A stretch of DNA of 64,000 nt from CAIOSQ01 sp041178225. Its GTDB lineage: Bacteria > Pseudomonadota > Alphaproteobacteria > CACIAM-22H2. Position 1 is the first letter of the stretch. Every line of letters begins with the position of its first letter. Below are positions 21,357 to 30,831 of the stretch, piece by piece. The notes below the pieces were generated by a model that saw only the letters and a list, made by a program, of their open reading frames with translations, did not search any database and was not told where the DNA came from. The stretch is from contig JBEGVV010000049.1 in the NCBI GenBank assembly GCA_041178225.1, positions 20,300 to 84,299 on the forward strand. Reading direction: 5' to 3'. The position numbers were made by a program, and so were the translations under genes.

Positions 21357-24020
21357 TCAGCCGCGCGGGATGGTGATCGTGAAGACAGCCCCCTCGCCCG
21401 CGTTCGCGAAGCACAGGCTCCCGCCCATCTCCTGCATGACGCGGCGGCTGACCGAGAGCCCGAGGCCAGTCCCCTTCCCGGGGGGCTTGGTGGTGAAGAA
21501 TGGCTCGAAGACGCGGTCCTGCGCGTCCGGGGGGATGCCCCCGCCATTGTCGGCGACGCCCAGGCGCAGGAACTGCCCGTCCTCGGCGACGGAGACCTCG
21601 ATCAGCCCGCCAAGGCCGGGCTCGCGCTCCTGCCTCGCACCGATCGCGTCGGCGGCGTTGGAGAGGAGATTGACGAGGCACTGCTCGACGAGGATCGCCG
21701 ATCCATGCGCCACGGGCTGCGATGCGCGGATGTCGACCGCGATGGCGATGCCCGCATGCGAAAGCGTTGCGCGGAGCACGAGAAGCGCGTCGTCGATGGT
21801 ACGCGCGAGGTCGAAGGGCGCGAAGGGCTGATCGGACGCCTGGCGACCGAAGACCTTGAGGTGGGAAAGCAGGCTCGTGGCCTTGTCGACCTGCCGCACG
21901 ATGCGATCGAGGCGCACGGCAAGCTGCTCGCGCGGCAAGGGGCCGGCCTCGCTGGCCACCTGCAGGTTCGATGCCGCAAGCCTTATGACGTTGAGGGGCT
22001 GGCTGAGCTCGTGTCCCATGCTGACCGCGAGCTCGCCGATCTGCGCGAGCTTCGCCGACTGGACGAGCTGGCGCTCCACCTCCTTCTGGTCGGTCACCTC
22101 CAGCATGAGGCCGTGGAGCGCGCGCGAGGCCTCCCCGCCCGCGAGCCTGACGCGGGTGTCCAGGAACCAGCGATAGCGCCCATCCGCCCCGCGCAGCCTG
22201 TAGGTCTCCCGCGACACGCCCGAAGGGCCGGCTCCGGCGCCGAAAGCAGCCCGCACGCGCGCCCTGTCGTCGGGATGGATGCTCGCCTCCATCCACCCGG
22301 TCGCCACCGCCACCTCGGGCGCGACATCGAGCACGCGCCGGATGGACGGACCAAAGGCGAGGACCGGGCAACCCCGGTCGGGCGCATCCTCCGCCACGTA
22401 GGTTATCACGGGCGCCATGGCCTCGAAGGCCTCGAGCCGGGCGCGAAACGCGCCCGAGGTCCAGCGCTCGGTGCGCAGTTCATCGACGATGCCGCGGATC
22501 CAGGCGTCGATGATGTCGACCTCCTCGAGCGGCAGCGGCGACGCGTCGACGGCCCGCTCCCCGGACATCGCCGAGCTGAAGCGCAGTCGGCGCGCGACCG
22601 TCCCCGCGACAGCCGATCCTGCCGCCACGACGCCGGCCACCAGGATGAACGCGACCGCCAGGATCGCGGCCTGCGCCTGCTGCGCCTCGGCGCGAAGCGG
22701 CAGCGAGGAGATCGCGATCGCGACCCGCCAGCCGGGGATGGCGGGGAGTTCCGCCACCGTCCGCGCGACCCAGTCCTCGAGTTGGCGCTTGAAGTAACCA
22801 AGCTCTCGCCCCGGCAGGATCGCGGCATCGGCGGGCAGTCGGGCAAGCGCGAACCTGTCGGAGGTCGCGGTTGCCACCGCCGACGCCGCCACGAGCCGGT
22901 CCTCTCCGGCGAATATCACGGCCTGCCAGAACTGATTATCGCGCACGAGGTGCTTGGTGGCGCTTTCCACGATCATCCGCGCCATGGCCTCGGGCGAGGC
23001 GCGGACCGCGGCGAGATGGTTGCCCTCGAGCCGGCGACCGATGAACAGCGCTGCCTCGCAGCGCCCCTGCGCGGGCACGGAGACCACGACGTCGCCGGCC
23101 CTGCTTGCCCCGACGAGGCTTTCGCGCAGGACCGCCGCCCAGCACCCCGCCCCCGGAGGGTCGTCGGAGGGCCGGGTCGCGTCGAGCAGGATGATGGATT
23201 CCCAGGGCGCCGGTCCCGCGATGGGGCGCATGCCAGCCGGTTCCCCCGCCGCCCGCTCCGCGAGCAGCGGCGCGAGGTTGCCGAGCGGCCCGGCCGCCAT
23301 CGCGAGGAGCAGGTCGGTCATCGTGGCGGTATCGAGCTCGTAGTCGTCGAGCTGGCGGCCCATCTCCCGCTCGACGCCGCGCATCGCGAGAAGCGAGAAG
23401 GCCACGCCCGCCGCGAGGCTGGGCACCGCGACGAAGAAGGCAAGCATCGCGACCAGGGCGGTCTTGGCGGAGACGGCATGCACCGCCGAGAACCTGCGCA
23501 GCAGGGTCGAGCGCAGCACGGCAAGGTGCAGGATCTCCGCGACCGATGCGTTCGCCAGGCCGTTGAGCCCGAGCTTCGCAGCGATCAGCAGCGCCACTTC
23601 CGGCGGTGCCCCCCCCCAGGCGAGCGACGCGACGATCGAGGCAGGGCAGCCAGCCACCAGCCAGTAGGCGAGATCAGCCGTGACCAGCGACCATCCGCGA
23701 CGCGCCGCCACGCAGACCCAGGCCACCTCGCAGCACATGATCGCCACGGCGAACCAGTGCCCCCAGAGCAGGAAGGTCGGCAGGGTCGCAACCAGCACGG
23801 CCCCGAGCGCCGGAACCAGCGGCAGGAGACGCGCTCCGAGAAGGGCGACGCAGCCCCCGAAGAGAAGATGGACGCCCCACGAGACGTTGAGCGGCAGCAG
23901 GAGATTGACGGCAAGGCCCGCGAGGCCAAGCAGCAGCATGACGCCGAGCCGGAAGACCGGCCCGCCGTCATTCCCGGGAAGTCGTCGGACGGAGGCTGTC
24001 TCTGGCGCGAGGACGGGCAT
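21357..24020 (-). CDS. membrane PAS sensor histidine kinase
   Basis: 887-residue kinase. The N-terminus holds a multi-pass membrane region (about eight hydrophobic segments within ~25-215, MASE-like), then a second extracytoplasmic/TM unit (~220-470), a PAS fold with PAC-like segment (YRWFLDTRVRL...EVTDQKEVERQL, ~520-650), HisKA with GHELSQPLN (His670) and HATPase with LLSNAADAIG, DNGGGIP and GTGLGLS. The H-box and FFTTKPPGKGTGLGLS place it in the NtrB/DctB-like HPK4 group. The start codon follows a G/C homopolymer run and lacks a clear Shine-Dalgarno. The receiver gene 139 bases downstream is the likely partner. Confidence 0.9.
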   Translation of the reverse strand: MPVLAPETASVRRLPGNDGGPVFRLGVMLLLGLAGLAVNLLLPLNVSWGVHLLFGGCVALLGARLLPLVPALGAVLVATLPTFLLWGHWFAVAIMCCEVAWVCVAARRGWSLVTADLAYWLVAGCPASIVASLAWGGAPPEVALLIAAKLGLNGLANASVAEILHLAVLRSTLLRRFSAVHAVSAKTALVAMLAFFVAVPSLAAGVAFSLLAMRGVEREMGRQLDDYELDTATMTDLLLAMAAGPLGNLAPLLAERAAGEPAGMRPIAGPAPWESIILLDATRPSDDPPGAGCWAAVLRESLVGASRAGDVVVSVPAQGRCEAALFIGRRLEGNHLAAVRASPEAMARMIVESATKHLVRDNQFWQAVIFAGEDRLVAASAVATATSDRFALARLPADAAILPGRELGYFKRQLEDWVARTVAELPAIPGWRVAIAISSLPLRAEAQQAQAAILAVAFILVAGVVAAGSAVAGTVARRLRFSSAMSGERAVDASPLPLEEVDIIDAWIRGIVDELRTERWTSGAFRARLEAFEAMAPVITYVAEDAPDRGCPVLAFGPSIRRVLDVAPEVAVATGWMEASIHPDDRARVRAAFGAGAGPSGVSRETYRLRGADGRYRWFLDTRVRLAGGEASRALHGLMLEVTDQKEVERQLVQSAKLAQIGELAVSMGHELSQPLNVIRLAASNLQVASEAGPLPREQLAVRLDRIVRQVDKATSLLSHLKVFGRQASDQPFAPFDLARTIDDALLVLRATLSHAGIAIAVDIRASQPVAHGSAILVEQCLVNLLSNAADAIGARQEREPGLGGLIEVSVAEDGQFLRLGVADNGGGIPPDAQDRVFEPFFTTKPPGKGTGLGLSVSRRVMQEMGGSLCFANAGEGAVFTITIPRG

Positions 24021-24025
24021 GGACC

Positions 24026-24045
24026 GGGGGCGGGGGGGGGGGGGG
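24026..24045. repeat. G5-C-G14 homopolymer tract upstream of the PAS kinase start
   Basis: Plus strand reads five G, one C and fourteen G immediately before the minus-strand kinase start codon (24020), so the tract lies in its 5' untranslated or promoter-spacer region. Such runs are prone to slipped-strand length change and could vary expression. It could also be a sequencing-length error. Confidence 0.7.
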
Positions 24046-24205
24046 ATAATGGCTCGAGCTAATAATTAACATAGCTCCGAAACCCATGCGGATCGTCGAT
24101 TAAAGCGAACATGAATCCTGCGATGCAGTTCAAGGGAACCTTCCTGGGTACTCCTGGTCAGATCGACTGGATCCGCTCCCGCGCCGCCCTCGCGCCGATC
24201 ATCCG
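24046..24205. promoter_or_regulatory. AT-rich intergenic segment, likely kinase promoter
   Basis: About 160 bases without a gene. The part at 24046-24120 is strikingly AT-rich for this genome (AATAATTAACATAG, GATTAAAGCG) and would carry the promoter of the minus-strand kinase gene. The motif CTAATAATT at 24059-24067 also occurs in the gap before the downstream receiver gene (21293-21301). No convincing -35/-10 pair can be fixed. Confidence 0.35.
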
Positions 24206-25138
24206 TCATCGCCCCCAGGTCCCCGGCAGCACCGCGAGGCTTCCGCCCAGACCGAGCTTGAAGCGCGTGATCCCCGGCGCGCCATCCGTGGCCACGCCAC
24301 CAAGGTCGAGCCTCGCGACGCCCATGCGGCGAAGTTCCGCCAGGGCCGCCATGAGCACGAGGCGATGCCCGCCCTCCTTCCGGCCATCGGGCGTCGAGAA
24401 GCCGGCGACCCATGTCGCCTCGTCGCCATGCACGAAGAACAGGCCAGCGGCCGCGGTGGCGGCGCCGCGCTCCGCGACCACGGCGAACACCCGGCCCGGT
24501 TCCTCCAGCGTGGCCATCGCGGCGAGCATGCGGCCGGGCGGGCCAGCGAAGCCGCGCGCGCGGCGCAGGCCTTCGTAGCGCTCGACGACCTCGACCACCG
24601 CCCTCCGCTCGCGCGTCGCGTGCGCGCGCAAGCGTCCACGTGCCTCCGCCGCGGCCAGCGCGTTGCGCCACTTGCCATGAAGCAGCGCGCGCTGGGCGAG
24701 CGGTTCGGCGAGCACCGGCACGATCGCGGTCGCGTGCCCGGTCATGACGCGGCGCATCCCGGCACGGCGCGCGACCGCGTCGGCATGGTGCGCATCGGCG
24801 AGGTCGGTGGTCCAGAACGACATCGCGAAGGGATGCCGGCGGAAAGCCATCCGCATGAAGCCGTCCATCGCCGCATCCGTCGATCCCCCGCTCCCGGGCG
24901 GGCGGATCCAGACCGGCCCGCGCAGGCATTCGCGCACGGGCCACAAGCCCCACCAGCGCCGCTCGCAGATGGTGGCGACGGCTTCTTCCCCGAGGGCGAG
25001 GAAACGCATGGCAGCCATTCCGGTCGCCGCCATCGCCTGCGCATGGGCCCAGCCCTGCTCGAAGGGAAGGCGCGGCGCGAGGGCGAGCAGCCGTCGCGCC
25101 GTGGCCTGGTCGATCTCCTCCCATGCCTGCGACATCAT
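24206..25138 (-). CDS. FemAB/GNAT-like acyltransferase
   Basis: 310-residue protein with the double-GNAT look of FemAB/BioF2-like transferases (PF13480 type). The segments AAGLFFVHGDEATWVAGFS, LVLMAALAELRRMGVARLDLGG and the C-terminal GITRFKLGLGG...LPGTW are the clues; the last resembles the FemX/lipid II-amino-acid-transferase end. No signal peptide. The donor could be aminoacyl-tRNA or acyl-CoA. It stands alone, divergent (50 bases) from a small exported protein gene. Moderately sure of fold, unsure of function. Confidence 0.65.
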   Translation of the reverse strand: MMSQAWEEIDQATARRLLALAPRLPFEQGWAHAQAMAATGMAAMRFLALGEEAVATICERRWWGLWPVRECLRGPVWIRPPGSGGSTDAAMDGFMRMAFRRHPFAMSFWTTDLADAHHADAVARRAGMRRVMTGHATAIVPVLAEPLAQRALLHGKWRNALAAAEARGRLRAHATRERRAVVEVVERYEGLRRARGFAGPPGRMLAAMATLEEPGRVFAVVAERGAATAAAGLFFVHGDEATWVAGFSTPDGRKEGGHRLVLMAALAELRRMGVARLDLGGVATDGAPGITRFKLGLGGSLAVLPGTWGR

Positions 25139-25188
25139 GCACCGCTTCGGTCCGGCTTGGCCGGCGGGCCGCGATCCGCACGGGCAGC

Positions 25189-25629
25189 ATGCACGCCATG
25201 GATCGACACCGGACCATCGCGGCGCTGGCGCTGGTGGCGCTCGCCCTGGCGGCTCCCGCGTCTCGCGGCGCGCGTGCCGCGGACCCCGCGCCCAACCACT
25301 CCGGGAGCGCGCAGCCCTTCGTGGGGTTCCACAAGCTCGACCCGATCGTCATGCACAACGGCAAGGGTCGCCTCGTGATCGAGCCCTTCGTGAGGTTCCG
25401 CGAGGAGCACCGGGCGACGCTGGACGGAACCGGGCCGCACGCCTTCAGCGCCGATGCCCAGCGCTTCGCGGCCATGCTCATCCGCCATCGCCTCACCCTC
25501 CTCTGGCTCGATCGTCGTCAGTCGATCGACCGGGAGGACGTCGCCGGCACGATCGGCTCCGTGATCAACGAGGTCGTCAGCCTCGACGCGGTCGAATCCG
25601 TCTCGTTCACCCGCTTCTCCGTGCGCTAG
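25189..25629 (+). CDS. small exported protein with FliL-like C-terminus
   Basis: 146 residues. An N-terminal signal peptide or anchor (IAALALVALALAAPASRGARA) is followed by a ~100-residue domain ending DAVESVSFTRFSVR. The pattern of a beta-strand opening (LVIEPFVRF), a helix around AAMLIRHRLTLLWLDR and the final VxxVxFTxFxV is reminiscent of FliL, the flagellar-motor-associated membrane protein. The match is loose and family membership is not certain. ATG at 25198 is an alternative start. The stop shares CTAG (25626-25629) with a convergent exported-protein gene. Confidence 0.55.
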   Translation: MHAMDRHRTIAALALVALALAAPASRGARAADPAPNHSGSAQPFVGFHKLDPIVMHNGKGRLVIEPFVRFREEHRATLDGTGPHAFSADAQRFAAMLIRHRLTLLWLDRRQSIDREDVAGTIGSVINEVVSLDAVESVSFTRFSVR

Positions 25630-26285
25630 GGCCGCGCGGCGCCCCTCAGGCAATCGTCGATCGCCTCGCAGAGCGGGCAGTCCCCTCCCGCCGCCGCGCC
25701 GGGAAGCGCGAATTCCACCACCTCGCCCTCCACGAGGTCGCCCACCAGCAGGCGCTGTCCGCGTCGCAGCGCGGCCAGGAACGCGATCCGGTCCATGTTG
25801 GCGCGACGCGCGCGTTCCTCGGCGCGCATCCCCACCTCGACGGCGCGCCAGGACCAGTCGTCTATCCGCGCGGCATTGTCGCTGTCCGTCGGCACGGCAC
25901 GGATGGTCGAGGCTGGCTGCCGGTCGAGCCGCCAGCGCAGCTGGCGCAGCGCGGCGCCGGTCCTGCGGTCGACCTCCCATTCCGGCACGAGCGGCTTGCG
26001 CTCCGCGTCGAAGACGACGAACTCCGTCTCGAGGTCCCTCCGCGCGCCGTCGCGCCGGCAGGAAACCCGGAATTCGTAGAGGTTCCCGCGATCGCCGCTG
26101 GCGCGCCCCGCGGCCATCCGCCACGTCGCGTCGGTGAACCGGTCGCGCGACACGGCGCCGATCCAGTCCGCGGCCGCGGCGGGCGGCGCCTCGGCCCCGC
26201 CGCCCGCCGGGGCCTGCGCGCAGGCAGGTGCCGCCAGGAGCGCGAACGCGCAGCCGACCGCGAGGGCAAGGATGGCCGGGTTCAC
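25626..26285 (-). CDS. exported hypothetical protein
   Basis: 219 residues starting GTG, overlapping the upstream gene's stop (GTGA at 26282-26285). A clear signal peptide (ILALAVGCAFALLAAPACAQA) precedes a mature domain with several strands (YEFRVSCRRD, DLETEFVVFDAERKPLVPEW) and a C-terminal CPLCEAIDDCLRG with three Cys. No family recognised. It forms a two-gene operon with the next gene; both are predicted extracytoplasmic and Cys-containing, so they may work together in the envelope. Confidence 0.65.
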   Translation of the reverse strand: MNPAILALAVGCAFALLAAPACAQAPAGGGAEAPPAAAADWIGAVSRDRFTDATWRMAAGRASGDRGNLYEFRVSCRRDGARRDLETEFVVFDAERKPLVPEWEVDRRTGAALRQLRWRLDRQPASTIRAVPTDSDNAARIDDWSWRAVEVGMRAEERARRANMDRIAFLAALRRGQRLLVGDLVEGEVVEFALPGAAAGGDCPLCEAIDDCLRGAARP

Positions 26286-26632
26286 CGGCAGGCCCCGCGA
26301 TCGGTCCCGACCTGCACGCAGGAGAGGCCGCCCGAGAAGCGCCAGCGCCCCTGCTCGCGCCGCACCGACAATCCGTTGCTGAAGGAGATCCAGCCCGTCG
26401 CGCCGCGCCAGCCCTCGACGCCGTTCGAGATCCTGATGGCGTCCGCCCTGGACCTGTCGACGCGAAGGCGCCCAGGCAGCATGACCGAGCCGTCGGCCTG
26501 CAGGGCCACCACGCCCCGCGATCCACACTCGACCACGGTCGCGGACGCCGAGGAGCAGGAGACCGGCGCCTCCACCCCCGAGGCGATCACGAGGAACAGC
26601 GCCGCCTCGACCGCGTGCAGGACGTCAGCCAT
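26282..26632 (-). CDS. exported hypothetical protein
   Basis: 116 residues when started at the ATG giving MADVLHAVEAALFLVIASGV, which supplies a hydrophobic N-terminus; an upstream in-frame start at 26686 would add 18 residues and bury it. The mature part carries four Cys (SCSSAS, ECGS, SCVQVG, GACR), suggesting two disulfides in the periplasm, and reads like a small beta-domain (ATGWISFSNGLSV, WRFSGGLSC). Coupled to the downstream exported-protein gene. No known family; function unknown. Confidence 0.55.
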   Translation of the reverse strand: MADVLHAVEAALFLVIASGVEAPVSCSSASATVVECGSRGVVALQADGSVMLPGRLRVDRSRADAIRISNGVEGWRGATGWISFSNGLSVRREQGRWRFSGGLSCVQVGTDRGACR

Positions 26633-26750
26633 GGGCGGCGAACCGATCCGGCCGGACAGGAAACCGGTCCGCTGCGGCGGCATCAAACTTCGCGCCTCGC
26701 GCGCTTGCCGCTAGTAGGTCGGGCCGGAAAGCTGCGCGGGAGGAACTGCC

Positions 26751-27029
26751 GTGAACGTCGAATTCGGCGGCGAGATCATCAAGCTCAACTGCAGGCCCGA
26801 GGACGAGGCCTATTGCCGCTTCCTCGCCGACAAGGTGAGGAAGCTCGCCGAGCAGCAGTCCGGCGGGGACGCGATGCTCACGCCCGCGGAACTCATCCTG
26901 CTCGCCGCGATGGCGATGGCCGACGAGCTCTACGGGAACGAGTATGGAGCACCGCCGCCCTCGGCCGCCGAGGGGCCGGATGCGCTTGCCGAGCGCGAGG
27001 CCCTCCAGGGCGTCTTCCGGCATCTCTGA
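26751..27029 (+). CDS. zapA: ZapA-like cell-division protein
   Basis: 92 residues starting GTG, with GGGAGGA seven bases upstream. The N-terminal VEFGGEIIKLNCRPEDEAY followed by a helix (CRFLADKVRKLAEQ) and LILLAAMAMADELY matches the ZapA layout of a strand pair plus helices. ZapA crosslinks FtsZ filaments at midcell. The protein is close to typical length but lacks most of the long C-terminal coiled coil. It is convergent to flhG with a 15-base gap. Confidence 0.6.
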   Translation: MNVEFGGEIIKLNCRPEDEAYCRFLADKVRKLAEQQSGGDAMLTPAELILLAAMAMADELYGNEYGAPPPSAAEGPDALAEREALQGVFRHL

Positions 27030-27044
27030 CGGCCTCCGGCGACT

Positions 27045-27809
27045 TCAGGCCGTCGCGGGGCGCGGCACGAACTGGTCGACGAGGACCCGGTCGGCGAGCG
27101 CGCGGATGTCGATCGCCGCCGTGCTCGCCGGGAAGCATGTCGAGATGGGCTGCTGCCTGCGGATGGCGAGCGACACGCTCGCATCGGCCCTCACGAACCC
27201 CAGGGATCTCGGCTCGGCCTGCAGGAAGCGCCGCAGCACGCCGCCGAACTGCCGGATGAGCGTGTCGGCCTCGCTGGCCGTCTGCACCATGTTCGGCGTG
27301 ATGACGATCCGGGAGCGCAGGGCGAAGGGAAGCGCCTTCACCACGGCGTAGGCGTCCATGATCGAGGTCGGCTCGGGCTTCACGACCAGCAGGACGATGT
27401 CGGACAGGTCGACGAAGTCGATGACGTTGGCCTCGATCCCGGCGCCGAGGTCGATGAAGAGGAGGTCGTAGGCCAGCGCCGCGCGCGCCAGCGCCTCCTT
27501 GATCCGGCGCCGCTCGAGCGGCGTCGTGTTGACGATGATCCCGTGCGACGGACGGCCGCTGATCACCGAGCAGCCGATCGACTGGGAATGCGCCACCACT
27601 TCCTCGAACGCCGCCTCTCCGAGGATGAAGTCGTTGATGTGGCGCTTCGTGACGAGCCCGATCTGGATGTCGATGTTCGCGAGGCCGAGGTCGCCGTCGA
27701 ACACGAGCACGCTGCGCCTCTGGAGCGCGACCGCGTGCGCGAGGTTGGCGGTGAGGAACGTCTTGCCGACGCCGCCCTTGCCGGAGAGGATCGAAACGAC
27801 CTTGGCCAT
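27045..27809 (-). CDS. flhG: FlhG/FleN MinD-type ATPase, flagellar number regulator
   Basis: 254-residue ParA/MinD-family ATPase. The deviant Walker A is SGKGGVGKT (residues 9-17) and is followed by VLVFDGDLGLANIDIQIGL and DLLFIDLGAG. It follows flhA and flhF on the same strand, the usual arrangement, and would count or place flagella together with FlhF. The protein begins almost directly at the P-loop; the N-terminal extension that in other FlhG proteins carries the FlhF-GTPase-activating DQAxxLR helix is absent. The C-terminal membrane-targeting helix is not obvious either. Confidence 0.88.
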   Translation of the reverse strand: MAKVVSILSGKGGVGKTFLTANLAHAVALQRRSVLVFDGDLGLANIDIQIGLVTKRHINDFILGEAAFEEVVAHSQSIGCSVISGRPSHGIIVNTTPLERRRIKEALARAALAYDLLFIDLGAGIEANVIDFVDLSDIVLLVVKPEPTSIMDAYAVVKALPFALRSRIVITPNMVQTASEADTLIRQFGGVLRRFLQAEPRSLGFVRADASVSLAIRRQQPISTCFPASTAAIDIRALADRVLVDQFVPRPATA

Positions 27810-27816
27810 GGCGCGA

Positions 27817-28734
27817 CTATGACTGCAGGTTGAAGGCGAGCTTTAGGAGGTTCGGGTCCGATGCGGACAGTTTCTCGTTGAGCGAGCGCGACTGCTGGAG
27901 CCCGACCACGACGAAGCGCTCGATGATGAGGGCGTTCAGGAGGGTGCCGAGGCGGCGCGTCACGTCGCACTTCGTCACGATCGCGTGCTCGACCCCGCAG
28001 CCGCGGATCGTCGCGAGGCTGTCCGCCGTCTCGCGGGCCTCGAGGCCCGCCGGGACGACCATGACCGGTGCCGCGGAGAGGCGCTCGGCCAGGGACAGCG
28101 ACTCGTCGACGTCCATCACGCGCCAGGGATGGATCGACGGCGCGTCGGCGAGGATGCAGTCGACGCGACCCGCGCCGCGCAGGGCGGCGTTCACGCGCTG
28201 GGCCTTCTCGACGCTCACGAGGGGCAGGCTCAGCAGGCCCGCGAGGTGCTCGAGCTGCGAGTCGCCCCCGAGCCTGTCCTTCTCGAGGCTGACGAGCATG
28301 ACGCGCTTGCCTGCCGCGACCAGGGTGGCCGCGGCCTTCGCGATCGTCGTCGTCTTGCCCGCACCCGGCGGGCCCAGGAAGAGGAGGCACCGCTTCTCGC
28401 AGGCGACGTCCACGAAGGGACGGGTCCTGAGGCGGCTGCGCAGGTAGGCGTCGACGAGGTCGCCCGGGTCCGTCGCCTCGTTCTCCGAGGCGAACTGCTC
28501 GAGCCGGGCCAGCACCGCGCCGTCGAAGCCGGCCGCCTGCATGCGGCGCTTGGCTGCCTCCATCACCGGCTCGCGCGGCGCCTGGACCGGATCCGGCAGC
28601 GACACCGTGAACTCGACCGAGCGCGACTTCCCGCCCCCGTCGACGCGCACGACGAGCGCCTCGTCGCCGAAATTGTCCTTGATGTAGCTGTAGCCTTCCG
28701 CGATCGAGGATGCCGTGAACGTCGTGGTACGCAT
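27817..28734 (-). CDS. flhF: FlhF-like SRP-type GTPase
   Basis: 305-residue FlhF homologue that directs polar flagellum placement. The P-loop GPPGAGKTTT is at 121-130, the LEKDRLGGDSQLEHLA switch region at ~150-165 (normally DTYRIAAVEQL) and the G4 TKCD at 254-257. The G3 motif, normally DTAGR, reads DAPS (197-200), so hydrolysis geometry may be changed. The N-terminal B-domain is short. ATG at 28734 shares one base with the flhA stop (TGATG). flhG follows after 7 bases. Confidence 0.87.
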   Translation of the reverse strand: MRTTTFTASSIAEGYSYIKDNFGDEALVVRVDGGGKSRSVEFTVSLPDPVQAPREPVMEAAKRRMQAAGFDGAVLARLEQFASENEATDPGDLVDAYLRSRLRTRPFVDVACEKRCLLFLGPPGAGKTTTIAKAAATLVAAGKRVMLVSLEKDRLGGDSQLEHLAGLLSLPLVSVEKAQRVNAALRGAGRVDCILADAPSIHPWRVMDVDESLSLAERLSAAPVMVVPAGLEARETADSLATIRGCGVEHAIVTKCDVTRRLGTLLNALIIERFVVVGLQQSRSLNEKLSASDPNLLKLAFNLQS

Positions 28735-30831
28735 CAAAGCCTCTCCACGATGATGAGGTCGACGGCCTCGTCGATCTCGCTCTGGGACAGCACGGGCGTC
28801 GGCAGGCGTTGCCTGCGAACGAGTTCGGCGATGCCCGGGCGCAGCTGGTCCGGCACCACGAGGGCCGGCGGCAGCTGCGTGGTCCGCGCGCGCTCGCGCT
28901 GGCCGACCGCGTCGATCAGGCGCGCGAGGTCGGTGGCCGCGCCCGCCGCCAGCGGCGCGCCGTCGGCGCTCCTCGGCACGTAGAGATAGGCCGGCAGGCG
29001 CAGGTCGGCCGGGTCGGCGAAGTGCAGGCAGATGGTCCGGCGGATGCGCCTGCGGACCAGTTCGGCGAGTTCGCCGGGGTCGCGTGCCTTCGGCGCCGCG
29101 TCGGCGCAGGCCTCGATGATCTCGGCCAGGTTGCGGACCGGGACGCCGTCCTGCAGGAGGGTTCGCAGCACGTTCTGGAGGGCAGGCACGGTCACCGGCG
29201 ACGGCATCACCGCCTGGACGAGCTTCTGGTTCTCCTCGCCCATGCCGTCGATCAGGCGCTGGACTGAGGCGAAGCTGAGAAGCTGCGGCAGCTGCCGGCG
29301 CACGATCTCGCCCAGATGGGTGACGAGCACGGCCAGGGCGTCGACCGCCGTCGCGCCGCGTTCCTCGGCCGCCGCTTGCCAGGACGGGTCTATCCAGAGG
29401 GCCGGCAGGCCGAAGGCGGGGTCGGTGGCCTCGATCCCGGCGAACGGGAACTGCGTGCCCCCCGGGTTGAGGACCAGCAGGCGCTCCGGCATCAGGCGGC
29501 CGCCCGCGATGCGCTGCTCGCGCAGGAACACCGCATACTCGTCGTCCTCGAGCTGCACGTTGTCCTGCACCCGTATCGACGGCACCACGACGCCGAAGTC
29601 GCGCGCGATCTTGCGGCGCATGTTCTTGATCGCGTTGACGAGGCCAGCGCCATCGTCGCGGCGCAGCATGCCGAGCAGCGCGTAGCCGAGCTCGACGCGC
29701 AGCTCGTCGAAGCGCATCTCGTCGGACACCTCGGCGCTCGCGTCGCCGGGGGCGGTCGCCGGTGCCGCGGCGGCGCCGGGCTCCGAGGATCCGGCAAGCG
29801 GCCCGGCCAGGCCGGGCGCGACGCCGCCGTCGGCCGTGCGCGCGAGCAGCAGGCCCGTGCCGAGCATCAGGATCGCGATCGTCAGGAACAGCAGCGTCGG
29901 CATGCCCGGGACGAGGCCCATCAGCACGAGGATCGCGCCCGAGACGACGAGCACGTCCGGGTAGCGCGCGAACTGGCGCGTGACCACGCTGTCGGTCGTC
30001 TCCGTGCCGCTGGTCTTCGTGATGATGAGACCCGTCGCCGTCGCGATGATGAGCCCGGGGATCTGGGCGACCAGCCCGTCGCCGACCGACAGCGTCGTGT
30101 AGGTCTTGAGCGCCTCGCCGAAGGCGAGGCCGCCCTGCGCGACGCCGACGACGAGCCCGCCGACGATGTTGACCACGATGATGATGATGCCGGCGATCGC
30201 GTCGCCCTTCACGAACTTGGAGGCGCCGTCCATCGCCCCGAAGAACGAGCTCTCGTCCTCGAGGGTGCGGCGCCGGCGCCGCGCCTCCGCCTCGTTGATC
30301 AGGCCCGAGGACAGGTCGGCGTCGATCGCCATCTGCTTGCCCGGCAGCGCGTCGAGGGTGAACCGCGCGCCGACCTCGGCGATGCGCCCCGAGCCCTTGG
30401 TGATGACGAGGAAGTTGATCACCATCAGGACGGTGAAGACGATGGTGCCGATGGCGAGGTTGTCGCCCATCACGAAGTGCCCGAAGGCCTCGATCACGCG
30501 TCCCGCGCTGCCGGCGCCATTGTGCCCCTCGGACAGGATCAGGCGCGTGCTCGCGACGTTCAGCGCGAGGCGGAACGTGGTGACGACGAGAAGGACGGTC
30601 GGGAACGAACTGAAGTCCAGCGCGCTGCGCACGAAGATCGTCAGCGACAGGATCACCAGCGATCCCGCGAGCGAGAGCGTGAAGAACACGTCGAGCAGCC
30701 CGGCCGGCACCGGCAGGATGAGGATCGCCACGACGCCCAGCACGCCGAGGCTGAGCAGGCTCGGCCCCGCCCGCGCGCGGTCGAGCAGGCCGCCGGCCGC
30801 GGCCATCGCGTCGCGGAACGCGACCACGCCG

